Assembly (NCBI GenBank): GCA_032209605.1
Contig: JASFXZ010000007.1
Coordinates: forward strand, 23,682,264 to 23,746,263
Origin: Mactromeris polynyma
Taxonomy: Eukaryota > Mollusca > Bivalvia > Venerida > Mactridae
Direction of reading: 5' to 3'
DNA: 64,000 bases
Part shown: one piece after another, positions 49,701 through 60,209 of the stretch
Layout of the letters: the number at the start of each line of letters is the position of its first letter
Position numbering within the stretch: the stretch's first letter is position 1
The notes under the pieces: model-generated
Told to the model about the DNA's origin: nothing
The model's input: only the letters and a program-made list of their open reading frames with translations
Database searches by the model: none
Position numbers and translations under genes: made by a program

Positions 49701-52700
49701 CAGTGGTTTGTGACTTAATGTGCAGTATTATTACATACAGTAATAAAAGTCATTGATGTAAGAAGTACTTACAAAGTTAGGTAAGAAAGTCATGTGGATG
49801 GTATTACAGAAACTTTGATACTTCTGAGTTTCTTCCATGTCTCTCTTCTCACAATAAAAATCTTCAATATCAGCAGCAATACTTTCCTGACACCCCACCA
49901 TGTTCTGTAACAATCCAAATAAAAACAAAATATCATTGATAAGGTTTCATATTGATCAGGAGTACTGTACCTCCCGAGGTTAAGGTCTGAGATAAAGGAA
50001 TTTGAAGACAATCTTAAATCACAATCCAATATACACTGCCATCCAAAAGTTTCTTCACAATTGAATATTTTAAATTTCTTTACTTTTTCTTACAGAATTT
50101 CAAATAAAACATGTATTGACCATGAAGTAAAATTATTCATCCTACTTCTGGGATGGTTAGTTTAGAATTAACAATTTGCATATCTCCGCAGCAGCATCAA
50201 TCGGCCTGCATCCGAAACCAATATGTGTGTAACTGATTGATCTGACACAGAAATAAGATAATTTGTTTCAGTATAAATTTATAAATACTTCAACAGAAAA
50301 TTATTGCAGTGTTAAAAAGCATTTTTGATGTATTGCATGTGAAACAAATATGAAAATACATTAATTGCAATGGGAAATTGTAAGTGTGCAGGAACTTTTG
50401 GAGGGCAGTGTATATAACATACAGTCGGACCTTGTTTATTCGAAAACCTTCTATCTGAATACTTGGTATCATCCGAAATAAATTCCGGGTCCTGATGTAT
50501 CTTCTTAGGCACGTTGAATTGAAATGGGCTATTTGAAACCATGTATTATTTGAAATAAAATTTCAGACCCGGTGATTTCGAATGACCGAGGTCGGACTGT
50601 ATATATAACAATAATCTTGTATCATAATCAATCAATTGGTTCATATAGAAAAGTATCATAGAATTATACAGTGCAATGCCATACCTGAACTTCCTCAAGG
50701 TATGATTGCACATCCCTAATGAAGATACGAACAGTCTTCTCTAAATGTCTATATCTTGTTTCCTCCCCGTTGAAATCTGAGTCCCGAGTTTGATCAATAA
50801 TTCCAAGATTAACAGAAAAACGTTCCTTAATACGAGACGACTTCTTTTTGATAGAATGAAGGCTGAGTTTTAAGAGTTTGTCACCAAGGGAAACATCTGT
50901 ATCCTTTTTGTATTTATAAACTGAAAATTAAAAACAAGTATTATTTACATTATTTAATGCCTACAAGTATAAAGACTTAAACTATCACAATGAAATTTAA
51001 TACACTATAGGTATAAGTTTAAGCAAAATACATCATGGCAGCAAAGATGTGCTGTTTGAACCATCCTAAGAAAGTGTACAAAATGTGGAATGTACAGAAA
51101 TCTAAGACACACTATACACCAACACCATCAGGTTAACATGACTCTATATAGATTTGGAGCCAAAGTTGATAATGTTCTAAAAGGGAGGGTAGTGCAGTTC
51201 GTAAGGTCCTAGGGTATCAGCTGCTCCAGGCGCCGGATGTGGGTTTTGAACCCCTCAAATGTCACAACCACATCTTCCGTAAGATATCATACTTCAGGGC
51301 TCTAGAAATTTTCTTTAAGTACAGTTGTTCCGAACTAGTATACATCCATCATGGGAGGCTAGTGGTCTGAGCATGGAATAGGGTACAAACTATATTAAGT
51401 AGGCGTGCATGAACTATTACATGTTGTTAATTTCATTTTGTGGGGGTCATTTATATAAGAGTAGCGTTGAGTCCAGTACTTTAAAACAGATTTGACTCAA
51501 CTGTTGGTAGCCCGATTCAGCAATTAGACTTGTCCCGGACGTCGGGCTAATGGATTTCTAGAGCCCAGTACTCGTTTTCCAAGAAGCAGACAAGAAAGTG
51601 TTTAAATGGGCATAAAATGCTTTCATCACAATCAAGCTTCAATAAATTAGTATAAAAATAAATAATAATGTCTTACATACTGCAAGATAGCACAAAACCA
51701 GTGAAGCATAGCAGTCTTCACACACTGGGTCACAATTCACTATTGACTTATGCAGCTTAATACATTATCCATTCAAGTGTAAGTGACTACCAGAGGAAAC
51801 AGTAAGTTCAAACTACATTTTTTTTAGTTCTGGGTCATTTACCTAAATCTTTTCGTCTCTTGTATTCATTGATAGCTGTAGCAACATCAGTCATGGCAGT
51901 TATAGCAAACAGGACTTCTTCCTTATCTGGATGTGAGTCTTCAGTGGACTGAAAAAGAGACAAAGAATTCTTTTCTATACCAAACATCAAGACATTTGCA
52001 AATTGATTGTATGTTGTCATTTATTACCAAAATATAAGTTAGTGATACAGTTTATTTATTATGTAAGAATGCCATAAGCCCATGTCCACAAGCTACTAGC
52101 ATAATACAAGAACAACAGTATGTGAAGTGAATGACATAAGATAGATATATAGATTTATTTCAACATAAAATTAAGACAATATGCATGAATTAATAAAGCC
52201 ATATCAATCAACATTATATGTTATGGATAACACACAAATTTTTTTAAATAAAAACTCTTATTTCCATTGTGGTCCTTAATATATAGTATTGGGTTACATA
52301 GGAAGAATTTCTAAGAAGTTATCACAGTAAGTTTATCAAAGAAAGACATTGAGTTACAGGAGTATAAATAAATGGATTAAAAGATGTACAATAAGTTTAC
52401 AAATGGTGAAGAAAACAGTAGCAGGTCAATGGATAACAATCTTGTAAGCCCAGTAATATACCCATTATACAAGTTTTATACATACAAGGGCTTACAGATC
52501 ATTGCTTACACTGACATTGTTTCTAGATAACAGTATATATGCAGTTCTTCAAAGCTCAAACATACCATTGTAATCAGTAGAATTATCTATGGATGTAAGA
52601 CTACGCCCGGAATATATGCTCAAAAGTCACTTTCCACAAAGCATCATACAAACTTGTAAGAGAATATTTTCCTTAAATGATTCGGTCACAATGGTAACCT

Positions 52701-55700
52701 TGTTTATTAGTACAAAATGTCACAAAAGTTGCACTAAATATGAAATAGTTTTGTTTTCTCGGATCCTAGTTACCTTGATTAATTCATTCAGCAGTAGTGG
52801 GTACTTGAGTATTCGTTGTACAGGTTTTATTAACAATGCTTCAAGATCAAACACAACATGGCGTTCTCTTAATTTGTCTAAAAGTTTCTCTAAATACGTC
52901 TTGATGTCACTGTTCTGATTATACTGAAATAACAAAGGTTTCCACAAAAATAAAAATTCTCCTTGCTTTATGAACTGAAAAACTGATGTATATACTAAAC
53001 ACCATTAAAAATTAACTAATTTCACATAACTTTCATTTTGTTCCAAGTTTTAAACGCGTTTTATTGTTACAAATGCGTAAATCTTTCATCAAAAAGAAAT
53101 CAAACTATGGCCCTAGTATTATATATTTAATAATTGATTAAGTTTAGGAAATTATGTTTGAGAATCAAAATATAATTATTTCTTTATAATGTCACCATGT
53201 TAATGCAGATTATATGTAGTTGCGTCTTTAATGGCGTGGAGTATAGAAAGAACCATTTGTTCAAACCATTCGGGTTTCTTTTTTACCTGCTATAAATGTT
53301 TTGACAGTAATTAGAGTCAAGTTAGTCTATTTTACATCTTTTGTGAAAAGAGTTAAAACAACATACAGAAATCACTCTCGAACACTGCTTTCTGGTTTTC
53401 TCATTTAAGGATTGTCAAGATCACGGGAGAATCTCACCCATAGCAGATTTCAGATCAGCTATGGGACACTAAACCCCTAGACCAACTTTCCTTCGTAATT
53501 AGAGTTAAATAATGTACAATTTTATTTAATAATAAATAATTTACTATTTTTTTCTAATTTTCTTGTGTTTACCTTTTCTATCAATGTGATTACATCGTCA
53601 TGGTTTCTGCAATATGGAGCATATACATTCTTCATGTCTTCAGCCAGACAAATAAAACATGTACCTGGAAATGTTCAACAAGAATGAACTACAACATTTC
53701 ATTTGCTTACAAATGTTGATGAACCGGACAAAAACCACACTACTCCACCATCGCTATTTATTTCACAAATGGTATTTTTAATTCAATGCTCATGTTCGTT
53801 TAACTTTGACATCAAGAATACAGGTTTATTCACTTAAAGAGCCACAAGTTAATGCATATCAAGGGTGTGGTGAAAGAGTTGGTAAAATGTGTTGAAACTA
53901 CTTATTTACTAACACAGAGTTAACGTAGTTTTGCACTTAATCTTCAACATACACATACATGTGAACCTTTTCAGAAGGCAAATCGGGAGATTGCACCCTG
54001 AAAGCAGAAGATTGAGACTCAAAACGGGAGATTTTTTTCTGTGGCTGAAATTTTGTCAATATTAAAGTCTATATCTGAACCATAAGCTGTTAATTGCAAT
54101 TCTGCTAATTAAATCGCTATCTGGGGGTAATTCCTATAACAAAGTCGCCAGTTAACAGTTTTATTGCCAATTGTCATATCTGAATACAATAGAAACGTGT
54201 GATCAGTGTCACCAAGCGCTTGATTCCACGGTTGAGAGCATCTGTGTAACCCCCAGTAAGGTGGTACATATGGTTTTCAGACCGGTATCCGGATTTTAGC
54301 ACTTTCGGTTACTGGTTTGATAAGTAATTTCAGCAAACCTGTTGGGATTGAACTAAAAAATACCCCTTTATAAAAATTTACGATGTTCACTTTGAAATCG
54401 GGTGATTGCTGCTCCTGGCCGGGAGAGCGCGAGTTAGCTGTCCAAACCCGTTGAAATGGGAGAGTTCACATGTATGCATACTCATTGAATAAAGTGAATA
54501 TAAATTCATAATATTCCAATGAGGATGGCTTATATTTTATTCAATGAAAACTATCATACAATATTGCACAAAACTAATTTTCAACAGACCTAACACTTGC
54601 TCAGAGAAATCCTTGCCATTTGTTGCGTCCTCCAATTTTGTCAATAACTTCTGAGAAACATCAGCAACTTCTTCAATATTACCAAACAAATGTTCAACAT
54701 CAACTTCTCGATGCTGTAACAAGAAAAATGTAGCCAGTAAATGATTTTGAATTCAATGAACTGACTAGGACATACAAGATGGTCTTACATTGCTATTTCA
54801 GGTAGAGCCATCATGGATAGAAACGATATAGATGTATCATAGATATTTTTTCCGTCAATTGATTATAGATACATATTTTTAAAAATCTATACTTATGAAT
54901 AATAAATACATGTCTCAAAATGACAAAAAATTCACCCAAAACAAAAATGGAACCTGAGTGCTGTCAAAAGTCTAAAACTTCTGCATACTTGATAACGATG
55001 TATCATCAATACATTCGATTCATCAATATCGTCGATATGCATTTTGCCGAATCAACGACAGCTCTAATTTCAGTTGATAGAAGGATTCATGTTGATGATA
55101 ATGTGTCTGACATCAGCCACAGATAAATCATAAATAGTTTCAACAATGAAATCTTTCAGTCTATCAGTAAACCACCGCATGTAACAGAATTTCAATTTTA
55201 ATGCATTTATAACCAGAACCGAATTCAGTTATTATCAAATAGTACAAACAAATATATTTCTTCCCATTTCATATGTTGTACTTAATGCCATCAACCAGCA
55301 TCTGCCAAAATGTTCTCAGCCTGATTACACAACAGACTTAAATGCTGACATAATGTAGAATGTCAATCATATTTTAGAGAGTATTTTTTAAACAATGCAT
55401 CATATATGACATAAATACTGTTTTTAAGGCATTACTCGATTTGAAGTATACGTTTTTATATCAATACTGAACATAGCTATTAAAACTTATCACCAGAGAA
55501 ATTTGTAAAAACAAACATTCCAATGAGAGCAAAAATTCATATAACATATAATGGGTTTTTCGCAAAACTATTGTGACTTCTAAACTTACCAAACCAGTGT
55601 TACAATGGTTCAGCGTCAAACTCTTAATATTAAGGTACATGCCACATGTTTCAAGTTGTCTTACCTTTTCTGCAGTAGGACTTAAAAATGTCTCCATAAT

Positions 55701-58013
55701 CAAATTCAAAGATGTCAGGAAGTCCTTCTCTGTTTGTACCAGTTCTCCAATCACTCTTATTCTCTTGTCTTTCCTTTCAAGTCTTTGTTCTTCCATCTTT
55801 TTTCTCATTTCTTCTCTCGCTTTTTCTGCTTCTATCTCTCTTTCAGCAGCAAGTTTTTCTTCATCCATCTTACTTCTTTGTATTGGGCAAAGTGTTGCAA
55901 GTTGTTCTGAGTAGAGAAATGACAACAGAGCTTTACAAGGTATTGGGCAAAGTGTTGCAAGTTGTTCAGAGTAGAGAAATGACAACAGAGCTTTACAAGG
56001 TATTGGGCAAAGTGTTGCAAGTTGTTCTGAGTAGAGAAATGACAACAGAGCTTAACAAGGTATTGGGCAAAGTGTTGCAAGTTGTTCAGAGTAGAGAAAT
56101 GACAACAGAGCTTTACAAGGTATTGGGCAAAGTGTTGCAAGTTGTTCTGAGTAGAGAAATGACAACAGAGCTTAACAAGGTATTGGGCAAAGTGTTGCAA
56201 GTTGTTCTGAGTAGAGAAATGACAACAGAGCTTTACAAGGTATTGGGCAAAGTGTTGCAAGTTGTTCTGTGTAGAGAAATGACAACAGAGCTTTACAAGG
56301 TATTGGGCAAAGTGTTGCAAGTTGTTCAGAGTAGAGAAATGACAACAGAGCTTAACAAGGTATTGGGCAAAGTGTTGCAAGTTGTTCTGAGTAGAGAAAT
56401 GACAACAGAGCTTTACAAGGTATTGGGCAAAGTGTTGCAAGTTGTTCTGAGTAGAGAAATGACAACAGAGCTTTACAAGGTATTGGGCAAAGTGTTGCAA
56501 GTTGTCCTGAGTAGAGAAATGACAACATAGCTTTACAAGGTATTGGGCAAAGTGTTGCAAGTTGTTCTGAGTAGAGAAATGACAACAGAGCTTTACAAGG
56601 TAACACATCAAATAAACATTCAACAGCAGAAACTAGTCATTCATGAGAACATTTTCTATAATAAACAGGACAAATAAATATTACAAAAAAATTACAACTA
56701 AAGCCTAAGTTAACTTCTTCTTCTTCTTCCAATGTTGTACATGGCCCTCTCTAGAGCATCGTCGTACAATGTGACTGTACAAGGTTATGGTGAGGCGCGA
56801 ACAAGTGCAGACAAAAATAAAACTTTATACATGTGGATGGGACTACACCTGAACCACCCCTCTCTTGAAGAAACTGTATAGGTTTGGTCAGAATATGGCC
56901 AGACAGGTAAATCTCAACTTCATGACGAAATGAGGTGGAAATACTAAAGATAAATGGAAGACAATAAATCATGATAGTACTGTTTAGGAATTCTGAAACC
57001 ATAAACCCATATTTAAATGGACATAGATTCAAGAGTGGATAAAAAAGGGGTATTTTCACCAACAATATTATGAAAATGATACCTTTTAATGTTTTTAATT
57101 CAGCTGTATAACCATCAATATTATCTGTATAGAATTGTATGTTATCATAGACTTCTTGCCTATCATCATCTCCAGGTACATTATCTCGCATTTGTTCCAA
57201 TTCTTCCTTCGATTTCACAAAATCCTGTAAAATAGTAAATATACCCCACTAAGCCATTACCCTAACTAAATCATGGGCAATAAATACACCATAATCATCG
57301 CTAAATCAGTCACTATAGCAACCAAAAGTTCTTCAAAACCAGAAAAATATCCGTTTCCGACAACAACAAAACTCAAAGAAGAAAAGACATAATTGTCAAT
57401 AAATAGCTGAATGAGATGATAGAATCAACCATAGCTTGTGTTTTCAGCTGCTTGTAAGAATATATATATATACCGGTACATAAATAACTGTAAGTACTGA
57501 ATAAGAGATGAAGTCAGCTAAGTGAAAATGTCTCAGAATATCATAAATGCCAAAAAAATCGCAAACATATCAACGGAAAGCTCCCAGAAGTTGTACATTC
57601 CTGACCATCATATGCAACAATACTTATTCCAGCTATTACCAAACATTTTCAAACACGAAATGTCCGAAGTTTACGATTTTTTAACTTTTTGACCCCGAAA
57701 AAAATTCACATATACAGTACAACACGAATCAAATAAGCAAAAAAAACAGCTAATTGAGAATCATGTGTCTCTTAACTGACTCTCTGCACTGGTCTTTGTG
57801 TTTTTAAAAGTAGCAATTAAGGCTTTATACTGGAGGTTTAACTTTATAATAACATATTTTTATAAAAGACAGCAAGGCTTCAGTTCCTACCTTTATTTCA
57901 GCTTCAAGCTGGTCAACTCTAGTACGTAACTCTATCACAGCCTCACTGTCATCTTCTTCTACATCTGTAATATACATATCATCATTCAGAGCTACAACAA
58001 ACATATCCGACAT
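37514..58013 (-). CDS. DNMBP: Tuba/DNMBP-type Rho GEF (coiled coil-DH-BAR-SH3-SH3), 16 exons
   Basis: complement(join(37514-37711, 43969-44084, 45180-45344, 45635-45833, 46351-46527, 47767-47952, 48557-48697, 49773-49904, 50685-50920, 51843-51948, 52774-52923, 53573-53664, 54590-54713, 55665-55906, 57083-57224, 57891-58013)). All junctions are GT-AG and in phase; 2529 nt gives 842 codons plus TAA. Order: acidic/coiled-coil region, DH domain (Cdc42-type nucleotide exchange), BAR domain (membrane curvature), SH3, a Pro/Ser-rich and acidic linker, and a terminal SH3. DNMBP links dynamin and actin regulators at membranes. The four N-terminal SH3 domains of vertebrate DNMBP are not seen, so the gene either starts beyond 64000 or is an ARHGEF37/38-like short form. 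The ATG at 58011-58013 follows an acceptor-like TTGTATTAG and may be internal. Introns carry two minisatellites, MITEs, SINEs and a hairpin. Confidence 0.88.
38000..41260. other. DNMBP last intron, proximal part
   Basis: About 3.2 kb without a supported exon. A 25-bp tandem duplication ('tctgtgaacatggaaaat' twice, 40950-40984) is present. Confidence 0.5.
41261..43600. repeat. 36-bp minisatellite, about 65 copies
   Basis: The unit is CTCAAAACCTCTCTATAAAG followed by ACCACAATGTGACCCA, 36 bp with no insertions except a 1-nt deletion at about 42617. Four positions vary in binary fashion (cct/cat, gac/aac, aat/act, tca/aca). Because 36 is a multiple of three and stops are absent, both strands give long open frames (456, 467 and 333 residues, repeating 12-residue units). 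These are not genes: the array sits in a DNMBP intron and has no promoter, splice or homology evidence. The unit resembles the ends of the adjacent MITE (43665-43759) and of 62064-62254. Confidence 0.95.
43665..43759. mobile_element. 95-bp mariner/pogo-like MITE
   Basis: CAGTAAAACCTC... and ...GAGGTTTTATTG form the TIRs, and TA flanks both ends (43663-43664 and 43760-43761). The interior repeats 'ggtctta', 'gaggtggtctt'. It lies 65 bp from the end of the 36-bp minisatellite. Confidence 0.75.
43969..44084 (-). CDS. DNMBP: DNMBP exon: acidic linker
   Basis: [20 protein letters not shown] then [19 protein letters not shown]. Acidic and disordered in appearance. Ends GAG|GTAAAA, phase 0. The 6.2-kb intron that follows contains the 36-bp minisatellite. 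Confidence 0.85.
44496..44714. repeat. imperfect 219-bp palindrome
   Basis: 'tacaatttccaacctctt' at the left pairs with 'aaagaggttgtaaa' at the right. 'tgatgtcatttcc.gaaa' pairs with 'cttgaaatgacgtcac', and similarity continues towards the centre near 44605. Fold-back or MITE-like; non-coding; inside a DNMBP intron. Confidence 0.55.
45180..45344 (-). CDS. DNMBP: DNMBP exon: end of SH3 and Pro-rich linker
   Basis: [20 protein letters not shown] closes the SH3 (GFAPRKVL), then [12 protein letters not shown] forms a proline/serine-rich linker that could itself bind SH3 domains. Ends CCTG|GTAACG, phase 1. Confidence 0.88.
45635..45833 (-). CDS. DNMBP: DNMBP exon: first SH3 domain
   Basis: [20 protein letters not shown], then [20 protein letters not shown] and [11 protein letters not shown]. 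The [10 protein letters not shown] and ERWFVDNG blocks are SH3 RT-loop and binding-face sequences. Ends GGAG|GTAAA, phase 1. The domain is completed in the next exon. Confidence 0.92.
46095..46235 (+). repeat. tRNA-derived SINE-like repeat
   Basis: An A-box-like TTAGGGGTAGAGCGCCG and a B-box-like GGTGGATTTCAATCC lie 35 bases apart, then a body related to 34560-34745 ('gatcttgataattcttaagtaaggacg'). Confidence 0.5.
46351..46527 (-). CDS. DNMBP: DNMBP exon: BAR-SH3 linker
   Basis: 59 codons, [20 protein letters not shown] to [12 protein letters not shown]. Ser/Arg/Lys-rich linker after the BAR domain. Phase 0 on both sides. Confidence 0.88.
47102..47257. repeat. 156-bp near-perfect hairpin with 13-bp flanking direct repeats
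   Basis: Arms 47102-47179 and 47182-47257 are reverse complements around a 2-bp centre, with only a mismatch or two and a short T-run difference. Each arm includes GGCCGGTGAGTAGCCATGAC. TGTGGCAAGGTCC occurs at 47091-47103 and 47253-47265. Possible snap-back MITE or hairpin RNA source in a DNMBP intron. Confidence 0.85.
47517..47745 (-). repeat. tRNA-derived SINE, copy 3 (best preserved)
   Basis: Read leftward from 47745 it starts with a B-box (CCGGGTTTGATTCCCGG). The body has 'ttctccacatgtggagg', 'ggccg' and 'aatattgttgag', and ends near 'aacgccg..aacccgatg'. Related copies lie at 26685-26865 and 28060-28345. The A-box end is truncated. Confidence 0.6.
47767..47952 (-). CDS. DNMBP: DNMBP exon: BAR domain, last helix
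   Basis: 62 codons, [20 protein letters not shown] then [20 protein letters not shown] to DMYIRLN. Ends CAAT|GTAAGT, phase 0. A SINE (47517-47745) lies 20 bp beyond the donor. Confidence 0.92.
48557..48697 (-). CDS. DNMBP: DNMBP exon: BAR domain, central
   Basis: 47 codons, [20 protein letters not shown] to [13 protein letters not shown]. The [10 protein letters not shown] block is a BAR-family hallmark. Ends AAG|GTTGGT, a slightly weak donor. Confidence 0.9.
49520..49710 (+). repeat. tRNA-derived SINE, different family
   Basis: A B box (GTGGGTTCGAATCCC, 49546-49560) is followed by 'gaagctgtccagctgcttgtggaggtcagtgg' and 'aacttggggtcttcctt' words, which I recall as a widespread mollusc SINE body. 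Name not asserted. Confidence 0.55.
49773..49904 (-). CDS. DNMBP: DNMBP exon: BAR domain
   Basis: 44 codons, [20 protein letters not shown] to IHMTFLPNF. Ends CTTT|GTAAGT, phase 0. Confidence 0.88.
50422..50599. mobile_element. 178-bp pogo/mariner-like MITE, second copy
   Basis: CAGTCGGACCTTGTTTATTC at the left and GAGGTCGGACTG at the right, with TA on both sides (50420-50421, 50600-50601). Same length and interior order as 13773-13950. Confidence 0.8.
50685..50920 (-). CDS. DNMBP: DNMBP exon: BAR domain helix 1
   Basis: [20 protein letters not shown], then [20 protein letters not shown] and [20 protein letters not shown]. Basic residues on a long amphipathic helix suit membrane binding. 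Phase 1 in, phase 0 out. Confidence 0.88.
51186..51294 (+). repeat. tRNA-like SINE fragment
   Basis: An A-box-like GTAGTGCAGTTCGTAAGG and a B-box-like GTGGGTTTTGAACCCC. It directly abuts the TIR element at 51295. Confidence 0.4.
51295..51567. mobile_element. TIR mini-element CAGGGCTCTAGAAAT, copy 1
   Basis: It starts CAGGGCTCTAGAAAT and ends ATTTCTAGAGCCC. The interior words 'aggctagtg', 'gtaggcgtgcatgaact', 'actgttggtagcccgattc' and 'cccggacgt' recur in reverse order and orientation at 59020-59254. CAGGG ends are reminiscent of hAT elements. No clear target duplication. Confidence 0.6.
51843..51948 (-). CDS. DNMBP: DNMBP exon: end of DH domain
   Basis: [20 protein letters not shown] then [15 protein letters not shown]. 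The [18 protein letters not shown] helix is the usual DH-BAR linker of Tuba proteins. Ends TTAG|GTAAAT, phase 1. Confidence 0.9.
52774..52923 (-). CDS. DNMBP: DNMBP exon: DH domain core (CR3)
   Basis: 50 codons, [20 protein letters not shown] to LLLNELIK. It contains [20 protein letters not shown], the signature helix of Dbl-homology exchange factors that contacts the GTPase. GT-AG borders, phase 0 on both sides. Confidence 0.95.
53573..53664 (-). CDS. DNMBP: DNMBP exon: DH domain part 3
   Basis: Entered after TTTCCAG. Encodes [20 protein letters not shown] and then [11 protein letters not shown], the YCxNHD block typical of Tuba-family DH domains. Ends AAAAG|GTAAAC, phase 0. Not open long enough to stand out as an ORF. 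Confidence 0.85.
54590..54713 (-). CDS. DNMBP: DNMBP exon: DH domain part 2
   Basis: Entered after TTGTTACAG. Encodes [20 protein letters not shown] through DFSEQVL. Ends TTAG|GTCTGT, phase 1. [11 protein letters not shown] is the conserved DH CR1-CR2 spacer helix. Confidence 0.85.
55665..55906 (-). CDS. DNMBP: DNMBP exon: end of coiled coil and start of DH domain
   Basis: Entered after CTCTACTCAG with two bases that complete a Glu codon, then [20 protein letters not shown], a Glu/Lys/Arg-rich helix, and the DH opening [20 protein letters not shown]. Ends AAAAG|GTAAG, phase 0. The acceptor and first 26 exon bases belong to a 12-copy 60-bp tandem repeat (55881-56600). Confidence 0.85.
55881..56600. 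repeat. 60-bp minisatellite, exactly 12 units, spanning a splice acceptor
   Basis: TATTGGGCAAAGTGTTGCAA recurs every 60 bp from 55881 to 56541. On the minus (gene) strand each unit reads pyrimidine-rich TCATTTCTCTACTCAG followed by AACAACTTGCAACACTTTGC, that is, the acceptor and first bases of the DNMBP exon at 55665-55906. Units differ at a few positions only: 'ctga' or 'caga', 'cttta' or 'cttaa', and rare singles. The long ORFs on both strands are repeat artefacts. Confidence 0.95.
57083..57224 (-). CDS. DNMBP: DNMBP exon: coiled coil
   Basis: Entered after TTTTACAG in phase 0. Encodes [20 protein letters not shown] through [11 protein letters not shown], heptad-like. Ends AAAAG|GTATC, leaving one base (phase 1). 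Confidence 0.85.
57891..58013 (-). CDS. DNMBP: DNMBP exon: acidic region and start of coiled coil
   Basis: 41 codons from [20 protein letters not shown] to [10 protein letters not shown]. It ends AAG|GTAGG, phase 0. It is either the first coding exon or an internal exon entered at the AG just before the ATG. Confidence 0.75.
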
Positions 58014-60209
58014 CTAATACAAAACATTTATTTTCATCAATCAACATAATTATACCATACACGGTCAGCCTGAACCATCCGCCCAGAACAAGGAACACAA
58101 GACGATGAAGCAACATGTTACGGTACAGACCCTGTGGGAGACAATACACGTAGAGTTATTCACAGTCTCATATGAGGTCAGTCTCTTGTAAAACAAATTG
58201 ATACAGGTAAAAAATTCAAGAACACAAACTTGGACAACTAACTGTGTAGAATAACTAAAACAAATGTTGGTTAAATCAACACTCGTAGTAATGATCAAAC
58301 TACAATGATAAAGACCACATTGATCATCATACTAAAGTTATTAATGACCCGATTAAATAAACCCATGTAATCGATGATATTCGTTGAAACTCATGCAGAT
58401 TTGGTCATTCACTAAATTGCACACTATTGCAGTCTTAATTATGAGTTCTCTGACTAGATTATGGCTTGGACAGGAATAAAAATGGCATCTAAAGTACAGA
58501 ACTGACCCTGAGAAAAAATCAACTGAAAAAAACTTGGTTAAATCTTGCAGCCCTAGTCTCAAGATAAGTATCATGCAGCCACTAAGATGTGACAGCTGAA
58601 ACAGATCACTTAATGTACCACAGAAAAAAAATTTGTAGCTAGATCGTCAGAGATGCGTTTTGGTGTATATTTTGTATTTTTACAATAACATCAAAAACTT
58701 ACATTAAATATCTTATTGAATGTTTTGGCCATTTTATTTTTTCGATTTTTAAAAAAAAGTGTAGGCCTACATATAGGTATATACACCCCTGGCAGGAAGA
58801 GGAAAAGTAGTGTACATTTAGACTAAGGTTTCATTACTGGATCTGGGATATTATTGTTTATCTACATAAGACTCAAACCGTTTTCAAGATTATATAGTAT
58901 ACATATAACACAGTACTGTATGCAAGTTGATATTTTAGTATTATCAGACAATATTAAACTGGCACTCTTTAATCTTCGTCACTCTATTTGTGCCAAATGG
59001 CCGTTCATGGAGAGTGGGCCAGGGCTCTAGAAATCCACTAGCCGGACGTCCAAAACAATTCTAAATGCCGATTCGGGCTACCAACAGTTGAGTTGGACTT
59101 AGCAGAGGACAAGTCTGTTATGCACGCCTACTTAACTGTTAATCAGTACCCTATTCTATTCTCGGACAACACTAGCCTCCAATATCAGACAAGTCAAATT
59201 TAACGTGTACACTTGTCCACGACAATTGTATTAAAAATAAATTCTCGAGCCCTGTGGGCGCATTATTATCATACATGTACATATATTGAATGCCCCTCTT
59301 CATACTTTGAGGAGGATATCCAACAGAGTTGTACAAACACTCAGGAATAGCTGATAAATACTATGTGACTTTATCAAATCTGAGTGATTCTTTTTATCTA
59401 TAAACAAGTCCCTAAGCTGAACTCCAAAGGTAAAAAACCAACAAACATTGATAAGATAGCCCAATGCTTGCCATAGTGGATGGGATGCATGTTTGTTCAC
59501 ATCCATTATTTTTTCAAAATAATCTTTGTTTGAGAAGTTGGCTCATCATAATAAAGCAATATCATCACACTTGAAGTTCTTGCAATATAACAAACTAGAT
59601 GACCAAGGGCAACATGTCGAGCCCGCCAACTGTTATGAGATTATGAGAATACGGTTATATAATGCTATACAGTGCATATCTATTATACCCACTTTTTACT
59701 TTGAAGTGTGATTTTGACCTTTGAGCTATGTACTGGTAGGGTACGTAGCTTGCACAACACATGAGGTCACAATGGAGAACATTTGTGCCAAGTCATTTGA
59801 AAATCCTCCAATAAGTGACAGAGTAATGGTCCGGACAAAGAAAATCTGGATGCAGGCACGCATGCACATACACAGGACCTCCATTGTGGCGACTATGTCA
59901 AGCTCACTGCAAGAGGGCTCGACAAAAAGTTTTCATTTTTCAAATGTAATCTCGATTGTACACAGACAGTATCTGTATAAGTATACAAATGAAAACCTAG
60001 TCAACAGCATAATGAACATATTGTTACAGTGCAAGTGTACCTAAACCTCAATATAAATATGTATCTTACACCATTTCAATCTCAATACAAAGAGATATGA
60101 AACAGTCATATTGTTTTACACATATATTATTAATTATGTACTTTTCAATCATAAACTAAGTAAGAGTTTGTTCCCCACCGCTGTAATGTTAAAATGACAT
60201 GCATTTTAC
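58014..60209. other. DNMBP 5' intron or upstream region
   Basis: AT-rich, with no supported exon. It contains the TIR mini-element at 59020 and a GC-richer block at 59715-59945 resembling a dispersed mollusc repeat ('gtgccaagtcatttgaaaat', 'gtgacagagtaatggtcc'), which I recall only from general familiarity. Confidence 0.35.
59020..59254. mobile_element. TIR mini-element CAGGGCTCTAGAAAT, copy 2 (inverted)
   Basis: It starts CAGGGCTCTAGAAAT and ends ATTCTCGAGCCCTG. GTGGGC occurs at 59014-59019 and 59254-59259, compatible with a short target duplication. The interior is the reverse complement of 51295-51567. Confidence 0.65.

Noticed and set aside
55712..56623. ORFs of 272 and 263 residues across the 60-bp repeats
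   Set aside because: They are frames of a 60-bp tandem repeat. Only the minus-strand frame that enters the DH exon has meaning, and only up to the used acceptor.
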